NCBI GenBank assembly: GCA_020205615.1
Contig: CM035163.1
Coordinates: 135,751,575 to 135,815,574, forward strand
Direction: 5' to 3'
DNA length: 64,000 nt
DNA from: Panax quinquefolius
Lineage: Eukaryota > Streptophyta > Magnoliopsida > Apiales > Araliaceae
This document shows, piece by piece, positions 1 through 12,714 of this stretch (the first letter of the stretch is position 1; the number at the start of each line of letters is the position of its first letter). Below the pieces are notes generated by a model that did not search any database, was not told the origin of the DNA, and saw only the letters and a list, made by a program, of their open reading frames with translations. A program made the position numbers and the translations under genes.

Positions 1-370
1 TTGCTTGAATTCAATAACAAAGTTGCTTAGGAATATGAAAAACTAACAACCTTACGAAAGTAATCAATTTCGGCATGATGAGTAGTTAACCTTGAAATCA
101 CATCAAAAGCAAATATCTCTATAGAAATAAGGTTAACAAGTAATGTGATAGTGTCAACTTGAATCAAGCAAGATTTCTAAACAACGGATGTAATGAAAGT
201 TTCTCTAACTGAGTCTCCATAAACAGTCAAAGTCTAATTTCTTCCGTAGTCAAGTTCAAACGTTGAGCGCAAGCAAGAGAGATAAAAGAATGGGTAGAAC
301 CCAGATTCTAGTAAGGTATAAACTTCAAGAATTTATAATTAACTAACCCGTGCTAACTTCGTCGTTCCTC
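1..370 (-). pseudogene. Aspartic protease relic of element 1
   Basis: On the minus strand this stretch matches the better-preserved protease segments of this family at 17763-18100 and 13920-14300. Recognisable parts are the region around the catalytic DTGS box (in the 370-230 portion) and the later segment encoding a LGxxWLTTHH-like stretch followed by FRKVVSF. Frameshifts and stops prevent any translation. In Ty3/gypsy elements this retropepsin lies between gag and reverse transcriptase and cuts the polyprotein. Confidence 0.6.
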
Positions 371-790
371 AGATTTTAATTCTGGTCACGACAAACGCTC
401 TTCCGAGAATCGTTGACTTTGACTTTTCTTGGACATCCTTTTGAGTCACCATTCCTATTGGACTGGTTTCGATATCGCATAATCTCAAGCGATATGTCCT
501 TCCTTTCCAAAATTATAGCATACCTTAAACTGTTGTGGACAGTTTGGACTGATATGTCCCTCTTTCCGCATTTATAACATATGACCGGTGGTCGTTCTCC
601 TCCCTTAGAACTAGTTGCTACTGGCGCTGACGTCTTCACATGGTCGTTGTTGAATCTCCCTTTTAAAATCTCCTCCCGACTCGCTTCTATTTTCACGGCC
701 ACGATTACCACCGAGTGGTTTCGCGCTTTGTCAGTATTCTTCTTTCTCCATTTGGTTATCGTTATTTTGTTGACTACTATCTTGGTATGA
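371..790 (-). pseudogene. Gag C-terminal part with zinc-knuckle remnant (element 1)
   Basis: A 111-codon open stretch (376-711, minus) contains CYKCGKRDISVQT, a damaged CCHC knuckle preceded by the family's typical basic NNDxKTSAP and GGERPPVI segments. A second knuckle is unreadable. It continues the gag fragment found at 8912-9470 once element A is removed. Gag binds the element RNA and builds the particle. This copy is inactive. Confidence 0.7.
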
Positions 791-1501
791 TCCTTGTGAG
801 AGACCCTGATTTTATCAATAAAGATTTAAATTTAGTGAAATAATTTTTAATATTATAGTGTGAATTTGAGATAATATTATAGTTGTGGGTTAGTATTTAT
901 ATTATTTTATATTATATTAAGTGGTTATATTATATTCGATTGGTCGGGGAATATTCGGTTTAAGGGGAATATTAAATACAACTACTCAATCATTGGTGGA
1001 CCCTAATAATGTAATTATTATCGGATCGAGAAAACGACAAAAATATTTTATTAAAATAACTACGAAAGTTTTACCGTGGTTCTTGTTGAACTACTTCGGT
1101 GGTAAAAATACAAGAATACATGTGGTTGCATAGAAAGCACTGCGGTATTGATTATTGATGCTTATGTGAGAAGTCACCGGTTTGATTCCATTATTGTCGA
1201 TTAATAATATGAATTATTATAGCGATAATGACGCGTTTTGTTTTATTCAGTATTATTAACGTAATAAAAGCGAAACATCTTTTTATATAAAATAGAATAC
1301 TTTATTAAAGTTATTCTATAAATAGAATATATTATATTTTATTATGCATAGTGTTGCATAGTGTTTGCATAGTAAAATGTTTTTATATAAATAGAATATA
1401 TTATATTTTATTTAAAAGATTTTTCTTTAAATATGGACCGTCGATTAAAGTAAATCAATCTGGACTAGTTCATGGATTAATTACTTATGCATTCCATTTT
1501 C

Positions 1502-1508
1502 CTATAAA
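1502..1508 (+). promoter_or_regulatory. TATA box of LTR A
   Basis: TATAAATA in a segment (ttcctataaatagaagctc) kept in almost every LTR copy here. Equivalents are at 7241, 15043, 19972 and 35535 on plus, and 40106-40113, 11323-11330 and 23422-23429 on minus. LTR G carries a close variant, tataaataggatgc, at 32176. Transcription would be expected about 30 bp downstream, which puts the hairpin array in the RNA leader (inference). Confidence 0.7.
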
Positions 1509-1693
1509 TAGAAGCTCATTCCTTCATTATTTTCTTATTTAATTCATTGAAACTCTAGAGAGAGAAATTATAGAGAGAAGTTTATAGAGAAAATTATAGA
1601 AAGAAGAAGAAGAGTATCTCGCTACTTCACTACTTCTATATTAGGTTCTTTTACGGTAAGGGGTGTTATTCTTTCTTCTTGAAGAGAACTTAC

Positions 1694-2135
1694 GTTATTC
1701 CATTCACTATTATTACATTGGAATAACTCCGTAAAAGTGGCATACCCTATACATAACTCGTGTCACGGTAGATACCCTATACTTGGTGAAATCCTTATGT
1801 TATTCCATTGCTTATTATTCATTGGAATAACTTTTGTATCTGTGATTTACCCTATACTTGGTGACATTCTTCTATTATTACATTTGGAACATCCATGCAT
1901 GTGTTTTACACCAGGACTGGTTAAAATCTTTATTATTATTCATTGGAACATCACATGCGTGTGTTTTACTTGGGACACGGTTAAAATCTTTATCATTCTG
2001 TTGGAATATCCTATCATGTGTGTTTTACCGAATCCGGTTCCATCTTTATTATTACATTGGAACATCACGCTTGATTGTGAATTTCACCGACGACACGGTT
2101 CCGTTATTATTATTACATTGGAATAAACTGCCTAT
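1694..2135 (+). repeat. Tandem hairpin-unit array in LTR A
   Basis: Units of roughly 60-80 bp each contain an inverted repeat of the type GTTATTCCA-loop-TGGAATAAC. The first, 1694-1727, is a perfect 9-bp stem with a 16-nt loop. Later units are less perfect. Related arrays occur in all LTRs of the family (7430-7915, 15210-15735, 20160-20700, 32310-32740, 35700-36310, 53848-54600; minus strand 22600-23230, 39470-39960, 52300-52800). Confidence 0.8.
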
Positions 2136-3205
2136 CAAGAGTACCGCATGCATGGTGATTTCTTTTGTTATTCCATTCTTTATTATACCCAAATTGGTTA
2201 AAACTTTGACTTATACTCCATGAAATTAGTAGAATATCCTTGATATTTGCGTTTCATCCAAAGATATCTTTTCACGGAAATATTCTTCCGATCATTCTTG
2301 AATTTTACTCTCACTTAAACAAAGATTATGTTGACAATTTGGACGTTAATAATTCATGGATTAAATAATTCTTGAACTTGTTTTATTGAATTATTATGTC
2401 ATTGTCATCATCCTCATGTTATATTATGTTATCTTTGGCTTACGTGCATAGATGAACTTAGTATGATTATGACCGAGGATCATTCGGTATAATCATGACT
2501 TGATATAAATGATGTGACAAAAGTCCTCGTGGCTTTCAGAATGCGTTGATGGATAGTTTTTGGTATGATTATGACCGGGGGTGATTCGGTATAGTCATGA
2601 CCATTGATAATTTGATGAAAATCCTTGACCAAGTGGTACAGGATAATTAGATGTGGTGGTTTATTTATTAAAGTCGAGTCTCAATGATAAAAATTGATGA
2701 AAAACCTTTAAAACCTAAAAGATAGTAGACTTTATTCTCTACTTGACTCTTTTAATGGATTGCTTATTCCACTGCGCAGATTAAACTGGTTGTCTATTGT
2801 ATTTTATCGGTTTAACATCTTTGTTGAAGGCTAATGATAATTTATTCGCATTATCTTAGTCATAATATTTTTCTTTGGGCTAGTTGAGCTCACCCTTTCT
2901 TTTTCTTTATTCTCTTCGTGAAATGAGAACATAAATTGGAGACGCAATCGGGGAACGTAAGTAATGGTCCGAGAGGATAGCATTAGTAGTCCTCACTATT
3001 CTACGTGAAATAGTGTGATAATAGTTGTAATGAGGACTCCTTTTGAGTTTGTATAATATCTAGTAGACAATATTTGTATTCAATCTCACGCTTTATGTCG
3101 TATTGTATACTACGCTTATATTAGTAAGTTGTATTTGAATTTATGTACCATGTAAGTGGCGACCCAAGATGGGTGACGTATACCTAATTTGGGGACGTTA
3201 CGGTT

Positions 3206-3216
3206 TGGTATCGAGC
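3206..3216 (+). other. Primer binding site of element A
   Basis: TGGTATCGAGC lies just after the LTR end. It is a near match to the TGGTATCAGAGC complementary to the 3' end of plant initiator tRNA-Met, the usual primer of chromovirus and copia elements. Confidence 0.8.
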
Positions 3217-3374
3217 TTAGGATATGATCCCCATTTGAGATGTGAGATAAGAACTAGGAGGGGAGAGGCGGGGAATTCCTTGTTAGTATGACCTACCTAA
3301 GTTTATTTGGTATTTGATTGGTCGGTCGAGTATAGTGATAATATGTTGCATGTTAATTAACCCTTGTTTTGTGA

Positions 3375-4315
3375 CGGTGTTTGTATTTAGATGTTGTGAA
3401 TAGGGCTCGGTTATTGGGAGCGCGATAATGAGTCACTCAACCAAAAGGTAAACGACCAACAACACGATAATAATCATATCTGGCAGAACGACCATCGGAA
3501 CAATGATGACCATCGTGGGAGAAATTATCATGCCAAGAATGGTAACCACTTGGTGGTAATCACGGCCAAGATAATAGAAGTGGAAATTTCAAGAAGAAGG
3601 TCATTTAGCTCGATTTTGTCGTGCACCAAAGTCAAGTCCATTTGGGACGGTGGCACCAAAGGGATACGGATAAAACAAAGTCGGTGGTTTCATGAAGAGC
3701 GTTTTCATGACTTCTTAAAAAGCAAGTGACTCGAACGAAGTTAGACGGGTTAGTTAATTATAAATTCTTGCAAAGTCTATACCTTATAAGATCCTGGTTC
3801 TACCCATTATTTTATCTCGCTTGCTTGCGTTCAACATTTAAATTTGACTCAGGAGAAGTTAGACTTTAACTTATTGGTTGAAACTTCGTTGGGAGAAACC
3901 TTCGTTACCTCAATTGTTTATTAATCTTGTTGTTTCAAATAAACACTTTCATCGCTGTCGATCTTATCTCTTTGAAAATACTTGCCTTTGAGGTAATTTT
4001 TGAAAACGATTGATTAACTACTTATTATTCTTTTCGTAAGGTTGTTAGCTTTTATATTTATAACAACCACATTATCTTAATTCAAAGTAACCAAACCCTA
4101 AAGCTAATCATTGTAATTTCAAGCCATAAGTAAAGAGCTCCGAACCTTTCGTTGTTGACTTTCTTGTGTGGAATGCACCGTAGGACTTTCTCAGAGGCGT
4201 ACATCGTGAATGAAGATGGCAAGTTTATAGGTATCATTGTGAGGTCTTTATCTAGGTTAAGGGATGAAGTCACAGTTGGTATCAATGTGATTTACTATCC
4301 AAGTCTTGGACGAGA
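3375..4315 (+). pseudogene. Truncated gag and protease relic of element A
   Basis: The leader joins directly to the gag segment around the GARVI-ERDNES region, so the N-terminal half of gag is deleted. What follows is the basic NHGxxNHxxGxH stretch, a single knuckle remnant, the protease DTGS region (frames broken; about 3790-3830) and the LGxxWLTTHH-FRKVV region (about 3985-4050). It has multiple stops in all frames. Confidence 0.7.
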
Positions 4316-5640
4316 GTAATGAGTTTTGAATGATATTTCTATCATTAATAAATTTCTTGGCGTATTCTTGAAGACTTCCTAGCCTACCCTAGAGCGTGAA
4401 ATCGAATTTTGTATTGACCCCAAAGATAAAACCCATTTCTTAAACCCTCAAATATTTCTTCAACTAAAATGAGCAGTTTACGTGGTTTTTATGATGAAAG
4501 TCATAATAAAAGCATTGGACTAATGAAAATCATGGGTATATGAAGTATTAGTAAGTTTTATGATGAGTTATGTTGGTTAGTATGTGAAAACATGAAAGTT
4601 TCTTAGAAATCACAAAGAGTTGAAAATCGATTTTGGTGAAAACGTAACATGAAATTCAATTGACTATATCTCCTATTATATTTTGAATTTTTGAATGTGG
4701 TCAAGTCCTAGAGTTAGATCTATGAGTTACCTAACTAATCCAAGTGGAATTACTGGAAAAGGTGTTGTAGATTTTTGTGTGGACTGATTTTAGCAAAGGA
4801 GTGCAAAGCTGCAAAAAACCGAAAAAAGCTTCGCCATGATTTTAGAGAGGCTGTTTCGGCCACTTAAATTATGAGAAAAATTCTGACCTTTTGGGACATG
4901 AAAGTATATGGTATAAAGTACCTCCTGTCCAAAAATGAGCTCATTCTGACTTAAAATGAGCAAGTTATGACTATTTCAATATTTAGGTTTTTCCGATAAA
5001 AACGCTATAACCGGAGTTCTATAACTCCGATGACCATGAAATTTAAACTGGAAGCTCACGTTAACATGTGTAAGGTCCTGTCAAGATTTGGGAATTTTGG
5101 AGTTAACCTTGAGGTAGCTAATTTCTTAAGGAATTAATTAGAAATTGATTTTGAAAAATAGTAAATGAATTTTAAAATTCGAGAAAAATATATTTTCATT
5201 ATGGGACTATATTATGCTAAATCCCAGAAAAGAAATATTTTTGGGACTGATTTGGTATTTTTCATGAAAATAGTTTAATTACTGAACATATGAGTTAAAT
5301 ATGTTATGTGAAGTAACAAAGTTGAAAATAGGATTTTATGGCTAAAGAATCCTATATAGAGTATATGCATATTTTTTGAGAGATTTGATAATTGGAGATG
5401 ATATTTTATGAGTATGGCATTTTTGAATGATTAAATGCATTATATGGTAAAGCGTAAACAATTGAGATAAATTGTTTATAAATTTAAGAAGTGATTAAAA
5501 TATTATTATAATATTAATGTTATTAGATTATGAGATTATTAAGTGATTGATAACATGGGGATATTCTTGAATCCTCGGATAAATTATATTATAAATGTTT
5601 AATATTTATCCTTTATCTCATTTGATTGATTCTTTATATC
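4316..5640 (+). other. Non-coding internal block of element A
   Basis: No coding sequence is seen. The same block occurs inverted in element J (about 42000-43260). Its second half (about 5150-5610) also matches 33080-33510 inside the 5' LTR of element G. It is thus a module of this retrotransposon family that sits in the internal region of some members and in the LTR of another. Confidence 0.7.
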
Positions 5641-5760
5641 ATTATCCTCATGTTTATATTATGTTGAAAGTCATACGTGGCACGTAGTGCATAGATGGAC
5701 TTGGTATGATTATGATTGTGGATTGTTGGTATAATTATAACCAGTAATTGAAAACAGGAT

Positions 5761-6110
5761 TATCTTTGTCATAGCGGTATGGATAATTTGTGGTCGTGAT
5801 CTTAATGAATACACAATTATCTTTGGTAGTAGTGCATGGATAATTTGTGGTCGTGATCTTAATGAATACACAATTATCTTCGGTAGTAGTGCATGGATAA
5901 TTTGTGGTCGTGATCTTAATGAATACACAATTATCTTTGGTCAGTAGTGCATGGATAATTTATGGTCGTGATACTAATGAATACACGATTATCTTTCGTA
6001 GTAGTGCATGGATAATTTGTGGTCGTGATACTTAATGAATACACGATTATCTTTGGTAGTAGTGCATGGATAATTCGTGGTCGTGATACTAATGAATATC
6101 CTTGGCCGTA
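5761..6110 (+). repeat. 57-58 bp minisatellite before the 3' LTR of element A
   Basis: Five to six copies of a unit containing GTAGTGCATGGATAATTTG, TGGTCGTGAT and AATGAATACACAATTATC are spaced 57 or 58 bp apart (TATCTTT recurs at 5761, 5818, 5875, 5932, 5990 and 6048). The GTAGTGCAT word also occurs in the LTRs. Element J has a longer version of the array at 41270-41935. Confidence 0.88.
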
Positions 6111-6527
6111 GTGCGGGGATAATTCGATGATGTGGATTAATTATTGAAATTTGAGTCTCGTGAATGAAATATTAATTCATGGATGTGGTAAAAGTCATCT
6201 TTCAGTAGTAGTGCATTGATAGACTTGGTATGATTATGACCACGGATTATTGGTATAATCATGATCAGTAATTGAAAACACGAATATCCTTGGCCAAGAT
6301 GGTGCATGGATAATTCATGGTTGTGATACTATTGTCGAGTCTCAAAAGTATTATTGGTTTTCTGAGTTATATATCTTTGTTCAGTAGTGCAAAGATGAAT
6401 TGTTAATGAATATCTTTGGTAGGATTGCAAAAATGAATTTAATGTTTTCAACGATAAAGGTATTCAAGGTATCCTCATCTCTTTATCATATCAGTATCGT
6501 ACCCTAATTTCGAGGGCGAAATTCCAT

Positions 6528-6538
6528 AAGGAGGGAGA
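6528..6538 (+). other. Polypurine tract of element A
   Basis: AAGGAGGGAGA ends directly at the TG of the 3' LTR, the position expected for the plus-strand primer in reverse transcription. Equivalents are at 19216-19227 (C) and 40832-40843 (J, minus). Confidence 0.85.
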
Positions 6539-8906
6539 TGTGAGACCCAGATTTTATCAATAAAGATTTAAATTTAGTCGTAAAATAATTTTTAATATTA
6601 TAGTGTGAATTTGAGATAATATTATAGTTGTGGGTAGTATTTATAAATTTTGCAAAGTATGCAAGTGGTTATATTATATTCGATTGGTCAGGGAATATTC
6701 GGTTTAGCAGGAATATTAAATACACTACTCAATCATTGGTGGACCCCCCACAACATAATTATGTCGGATTGAGAAAAGCGACAAAAATATTTTATTAAAA
6801 TAACGGTGAAAGTTTTACCGTAGTTCTTGTTGAACTACTTCATTGGTAAAAATACGATGAATACGTGTGGTTGCGTAAGTAAGACACGGTATTGATTATT
6901 GATGCTTATGTGAGAAGTCACTCGGTTTGATTCCATTATTGTCGATTAATAATATGAATTATTATAGCGATAATGACGTTTTGTTTTATTCAGTATTATT
7001 AACGTAATAAAAGCGAAACATCTTTTATATAAAATAGAATACTTTATTAAAGTTATTCTATAAATAGAATATATTATATTTTATTATGCATAGTGTTGCA
7101 TAGTGTTTGCATAGTAAAATGTTTTATATAAATAGAATATATTATATTTTATTTAAAAGATTTTTCTTTAAATATGGACCGTCGATTAAAGTAAATCAAT
7201 CGGACCGTTCATGGATTAATTCTTATGCATTCCATTTTCCTATAAATAGAAGCTCATTCCTTCATTATTTTCTTACTTAATTCATTGAAACTCAGAGAGA
7301 GAAATTATATAGAGAAGTTTATAGAGAAAATTATAGAAAGAAGAAGAGTATTACCGCTACTTCACTACTTCTATATTAGGTTCTTTTACGGTAGAGGGTG
7401 TTATTCTTTCTTCTTGAAGAGAACTTACATTATTCCATTCACTATTATTCATTTGAATAACTTTGTAAAAGTGGCATACCCTATACATAACTTGTATCGT
7501 GGCATACCCTATACTTGGTGAAATCCTTATGTTATTCCATTGCTTATTATTCATTGGAATAAATATCATGATTTACCTATACTTGGTGACATTCTTCTAT
7601 TATACATTGGAACATATACATGTGGTGACACTGGTTAAAATCTTTATTATTATTCTGTTGGAACATCACATGCGTGTGTTTTACAGGACCGGTTAAAATC
7701 TTTATCATTCTCATTGGAATATCCTATCTCGTGTGTTTTACAGGATCCGGGTTCCATCTTTATTATTCTGTTGGAACATCCTGCGCTTGATTGTGAATTT
7801 CACCGACTTTGGTTCCGTTATTATTATTATTCATTGGAATAACCTCGTACATCACGCCAAGTACCGCATGCATGGTGATTTCTTTTGTTATTCCATTCTT
7901 TATTATACCCGGTTGGTTAAAACTTTGACTTCTATACTCCATGAAATTAGTAGAATATCCTTGATATTTGCGTTTCATCCAAAGATCTTTTCACGGAAAT
8001 ATTCTTACGATCATTCTTGAATTTTACTCTACTAAAAAAGATTATGTTGACAATTTGGACGTTAATAATTCATGGATTAAATAATTCTTGAACTTGTTTT
8101 ATTGAATTATTATGTCATTGTCATCATCCTCATGTTATATTTTGTTATCTTTGGCTTACGTGCATAGATGAACTTAGTATGATTATGACCGAGGATCATT
8201 AAGTATAATCATGACTTGATATAAATGATGTGACAAAAGTCCTCGATTGGCACTGTAATGCGTTGATGGATAGTTTTTGGTATGATTATGACCGGGGGTG
8301 ATTCGGTATAGTCGTGACCATTGATAATTTGATGAAAATCCTTGACCGTGGTACAGGGATAATTAGATGTGGTGGTTTATTTATTAAGCTGAGTCTCAGC
8401 GATAAAAATTGATGAAAACCTTTTAAAACCTAAAAGATAGTAGACTTTATTCTCTACTTGACTCTTTTAATGGATTGCTTATTCCTTGCGATTAAACCTG
8501 GTTATATTGTATTTTATCGGTTTAACATCTTTGTTGAAGGCTAATGATAATTTATTTCGCATTATCTTAGTCATAATATTTCTTCTTGGGCTAGTTGAGC
8601 TCACCCTTTCTTTCACCGTTTCTTCTGAGGAAATGAGAATATATTTGGGACGAGTCGGGGAGCGAAGTAATGGTCGAGAGGATAGCATTAGTAGTCCTCA
8701 CTATTACGTGAAATAGTGTGATAATAGTCGTAATGAGGACTCCTTTTGAGTTTGTATAATATCTAGTAGACAATATTTGTATTCAATCTAACGGTTTATG
8801 TCGTATTGTATGCTACGATTATATTAGTAAGTTGTATTTGAATTTATGTACCATGTAAGTGGCGACCCAAGATGGGTGGCGTATACCTAATTTTGGGGAC
8901 GTTATA
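6539..8906 (+). repeat. 3' LTR of element A
   Basis: It begins TGTGAGACCC and ends near GGGGACGTTATA. It is colinear with the 5' LTR (795-3203) throughout, including the TATA box (7241), hairpin array (7430-7915) and CT-rich segment (8590-8630). Differences are mostly short indels. Confidence 0.88.
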
Positions 8907-8911
8907 ATCCA

Positions 8912-9470
8912 CAGTTATGGTCCCTCGGTTGAACGTACTCGTTATCTCGCTCTAACAACCGAGAGCACTGACAACATCCGAATAGAGAGAAAATTTACGA
9001 GAAATGAGATCTTCGACGTATCTTGGGTTTCAAACCTCTCGAAACATCCGCGTCATACGTTCCTCATTCTCCACCAAATGAGGTGCAAACTGGATAACTC
9101 GCGAACTTCAGCACCGTCTTTGGGACACCGTCGTATTATTACGCTCCGCCTAATAAACTCCACTTCCTTCATACGACGAATACTTTCGGGGAAGTACTTG
9201 TCATTGAGCTGCTTCAAACGTCTCCCATGACATGTTGAGTGTAATTGGATGGGTACGCTTCATGAGACTCCCACCGATGATGCGCTTTCGCCACGGAACA
9301 TAAAGGTGGCGAATGGAACCTTCGTTTCTCTCCGTGCATCCCAAGACATCGAATATCTTGGTAATTTGTTTGACCCATGTTTCCGCCGCCATGATCGGAT
9401 CGGCTTTCCCTTAAATTCGTGGTCCCAACTCTTTGAAGCGCTTGGGTCATGTGACGACCCGTGAATTGCT
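8912..9470 (-). pseudogene. Gag N-terminal domain relic of element 1
   Basis: Minus-strand open stretches at 9201-9392 and 9260-9475 carry WVKQITKIFDVLGCTE, typical of the retrotransposon gag (capsid) domain where a helix with IxKIFDxLGCxEEQKVxFATFxLRGEAxxWW is standard. The adjoining pieces run in different frames. Interrupted at 8911 by element A, it continues at 790-371. Confidence 0.75.
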
Positions 9471-9868
9471 ATCATTTCCTCTGTATTTTGAACACGAGTC
9501 TCCTCGTCGATTTTGCATGAAGCTGCAAAAAGCTTCTAAACATCCCTCGTTCCTCATCTCGCTCGATTGGTGTTGTTTCGGGGAGGAACATCACCCGACT
9601 GTTGCACGTTCTCCTCGTTGGGTAAATACAGAGCATCTCCACGGTCTCATTTACTAATTTGTTAATATTCTCGATCGACATTCTCAAAATCGTCATAAAA
9701 CAAGGGTTAATTAAGGAAATCAATATATCACATAATATCCCTATATAATCGACCAACTATCAAATAAGCTTAGGTAGGACACACTAGCGAAGGATTTACT
9801 CGTCTCTCCTCCTAGATTCTATTCCCCGATCTCCGCCAGGAGATCATATCCCTAAGCTCGATACCATT
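9471..9868 (-). other. Leader and primer binding site of element 1
   Basis: Untranslated leader on the minus strand. The primer site TGGTATCGAGCTTAGGG is the complement of 9850-9866, two bases inside the LTR end at 9869. The leader shares GATAAGAACTAGGAGG-like sequence with the other family members. Confidence 0.8.
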
Positions 9869-12546
9869 TGTGGCGCCCCCAAAATAGGTCCATTCCATCC
9901 AACCCATTTCCGAGTCGCCAAATACATGGTATGCGAAACAACTACAACTTTATTATTACAACAAGAAAGCTGTGAGTTTGAATACAAATATTATCTTCAG
10001 ACAATATCTATACTCAAATAAATCCTCATCACATTTATTGATACATTATTTTACAAAATGGTGAGGACTACTAAACAATCCTTTCTAAAACCTTCATTCC
10101 ATACCCCGACTAGTACTCGCTACATTCTCGCCTCCCTAAGAAGAAAAATGGAACAAAAAGGAAAAGGGTGAGCTCAACTAGCCCGATAAAGAATACTATG
10201 ACTAAGATAATATACAACAAATTATCGTTAGTCTCCAACAGGAAAAATCGATAGAATACAATAGACAACAAGTTTTGAGATCAATATTCGCGTGAAATAA
10301 TAATTCATAGAAGAGTTACGTAGAGAATGAAATCTACTATAATCTATGAATTTAACGATCCATCATCAATATTTTATCCACGTAACATCAATCAATATTC
10401 ATCTCAAATCAAATATTCATCTTTGCACTACAGCCAAAGATATTCATCAATCGGTCATATTCATCTCAACACTGTTCATCTTTGCACTAAAGGCCAAAGA
10501 TATTCATCGATCGATCGTGTTCATTTAAACACTGTTCATCTTTGCACTCTGAGGGCCAAAGATATTCTTGAAATCATTCATCTTTGCACTACTGAGGCCA
10601 AAGATATTCAATAATATCATCATTTAAGGCGAGGATGATGAAAATATTTTTTAAAGAAGCGAATCCAAAGTGAAACAAAATGACAAGGATTAAGGATTAA
10701 GGATTCGTACTTGGTTTTATCACATCCAAAAATACCTCAAAAATAATCACGGTGGTGTAAAATTCAAGAATGATCAAAACATGGATACAATCAAAGCTAG
10801 TATCCGAATAAATAATTTAGACGAAAGAAAAATTTTCATTTTAGGTGAATGAATAGCCGTGATTCGTGAATAGTGTCAGATATCGTGAATAGTCTTGAGT
10901 ATCGTGAATAAGTAACTCAGACACCAAAAGATAGAAATTCCACAAAAAAACATCTTCACGCTTCATGAATAGTAAGACTCGTGAATAAGTAACTCGTGAA
11001 TAGTAACTCATGAATCGTGAATAGTAACTCATGAATAGTAACCCCGACATGAAAAAGTTCCAAATTTGATAAAAGTTCAATCAATATTTCAAAGATAATG
11101 ATATTGAAGAAATAATATCATCCGAGAAGAAAATAACATCCCTTACCTCGAAAAGACAAGTACTTCTAGTTAAAACACAGGATATAGTCTTTGAAGGGAA
11201 CTTGCACCAAATCTAACAATACTCAAAGTATACTCAAAATACTCACAATAATACGCTCGATAATATAGAGAGAGAGAGAGAAAACTTGTTTACGGTGTGA
11301 TTTTCAATTCTAACTTAGCCTCTATTTATAGGAAAATGTTAGCACGTAAAGCGGACTTAACACTGCAACTACGATGGCTTTTTACTCGCTACTATTCCCA
11401 CCCACCACATTTGAAAATTCAATTGAGCACATTTCTCACCAACCAAAAGTGGGGCCCACCAATTCTAGAATTTTCCACCAAAATCATTTATAACCTAATT
11501 TCGAATCAGTCACCTCTTAAAATTCATAATAAATTATCGCTCATTTTAACGGTTCAAAATTTGTGGACATATACTCAACTTATATATGTATAACATATCC
11601 AAAAATTACAACGATCCAACGGTCGGATTAAATATTATAACTCACACAATAAAGTCGTAATAACAACCGATTTGATCTTTTAATACCTCCAATCCGAGCA
11701 AAATACAAATAAAACATCTCAAACATTAATTCCTTCATTAATAACCACATAAATAAATCCATCATTTATATTCATATAAAATAAATATTTCCTTATCATA
11801 TGAATCAATAATTAATTATTCACAAATAATATTACGTAATCACATTTACGACAACCAGTCATTCCCAGGAAGAGGGGCTTTCCAATAAGGATCTCTCCTT
11901 CTTGGGCGCAATTAGGTGACCAAACCTCTCCTTAGATGAGAACTTTCTAGACATTGCCAATAATGTTATCTAATAATATTATTCAAATAATATGAATTAT
12001 TGATCCGATAATGAGAAATAATCATGCGGTGACAATTATTGAACAACAATAATATAAAATATCAACGCAACAATTATTGAATCAATAAAATAAAATATTG
12101 AACAAGAACTCATCGTGAAAATTATTGAGTAGTGCCTTCTTACGTAAGGATCAATAATTCAACAATCTTGTGCAATCTGGTGTCTTCTTGTGCGACCAGC
12201 GTATTCTTGTATTTTAACCACCGGGTATTCCAACGATCTTAATTGTAATAACTACGCCGTTATTTTTAACCAACTTATATTTGTCGTTTTCCTCATCCAA
12301 TCGCTTTCCGTTATGGGGCCCACACATGGCTGCGCCGTCGTACGAATATTCCCCGACAGTACGAATATTCCACGACCAAACGAATATTCCCCGACAATAA
12401 TGAATATTTTATAACCACTTGCTTATTTTAAAATATTTGCGTATTTAACCCTTAACTATCCACATTAATCAAATCAACCCTTACTATTTCAAAATAATAA
12501 ATAAAGGAAATTCCTTTTTATTTAAAAAAAAATTCGGGGTCTTACA
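9869..12546 (-). repeat. 5' LTR of element 1 (minus strand)
   Basis: On the minus strand it begins TGTAAGACCCCGAA and ends GGGGGCGCCACA. Length is about 2.68 kb. Contents include a TATA box complement at 11323-11330, GAATAGTAACTC short repeats (10850-11045) and a roughly 60-bp tandem repeat with GGCCAAAGATATTCATC (10425-10610). It is diverged from the LTRs of A in its middle part and closer in start sequence to solo LTR F. Confidence 0.85.
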
Positions 12547-12714
12547 GATATGATCCCTGGCTAAGATGTGAGATAAGAACTAGGAGGGGAGAGACAGGGA
12601 ATTCCTTCGCTAGTATGACCTACCTAAGTTTATTTGGTATTTAATTGGTCGGTCAGTGTATAGGGATAATATGTGACATGTTAATTAACCCTTGTTTTGT
12701 GGCAGTATTTGAAA

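Larger units (their letters stand above)
795..3203 (+). repeat. 5' LTR of element A
   Basis: It begins TGTGAGAGACCC and ends GGGGACGTTACGG just before the primer site. Contents in order: AT-rich U3 with CATAGTG repeats and TATAGAATATATT words (about 1280-1420), TATA box at 1502, short purine-rich GAGAGA stretch (1555-1600), hairpin-unit array (about 1690-2135), then a block ending in TATGATTATGACC dyads (2460-2620) and a CT-rich segment (2880-2930). ORFs in it come from the repeat units and are not genes. Confidence 0.88.
795..8906 (+). mobile_element. Element A: complete LTR retrotransposon of the main family, non-autonomous
   Basis: It has two LTRs in the same direction (795-3203 and 6539-8906), a tRNA-Met primer site right after the first, and a polypurine tract right before the second. 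The internal region is only about 3.3 kb: a damaged gag C-terminus and protease, then non-coding sequence and a 57-bp minisatellite. No reverse transcriptase or integrase is recognisable, so it must have been mobilised in trans (inference). The flanks are atcct (790-794) and atcca (8907-8911), a 5-bp target duplication with one mismatch. It interrupts gag of element 1. Confidence 0.85.
1..12546 (-). mobile_element. Element 1: minus-strand Ty3/gypsy LTR element, split by element A, left end outside window
   Basis: Reading leftward from 12546 the order is 5' LTR (12546-9869), tRNA-Met primer site, leader, gag N-terminal part (about 9470-8912), element A as an insertion, then gag zinc-knuckle part and protease (790-1). 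The gag reading resumes on the far side of A, so A is a later insertion. The 3' LTR lies beyond the left window edge. On its right side the LTR end abuts the leader of element 2 exactly at a point inside that leader, so element 1 is itself inserted in element 2. No intact ORF remains. Confidence 0.85.

Noticed and set aside
1737..2223. Overlapping ORFs of 121-129 codons with repeated FIIIHWN/YYYIGT words
   Set aside because: They are translations of the hairpin-unit array in the LTR and appear in shifting frames in each copy; no start context or selection sign.
5761..6110. CRISPR-like regular spacing of repeats
   Set aside because: The whole 57-bp unit repeats without unique spacers and it sits in a plant retrotransposon.
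9472..9756. 94-codon minus-strand ORF
   Set aside because: It covers the leader and gag start of element 1; only the beginning near gag fits the family, the rest is untranslated leader in other copies.
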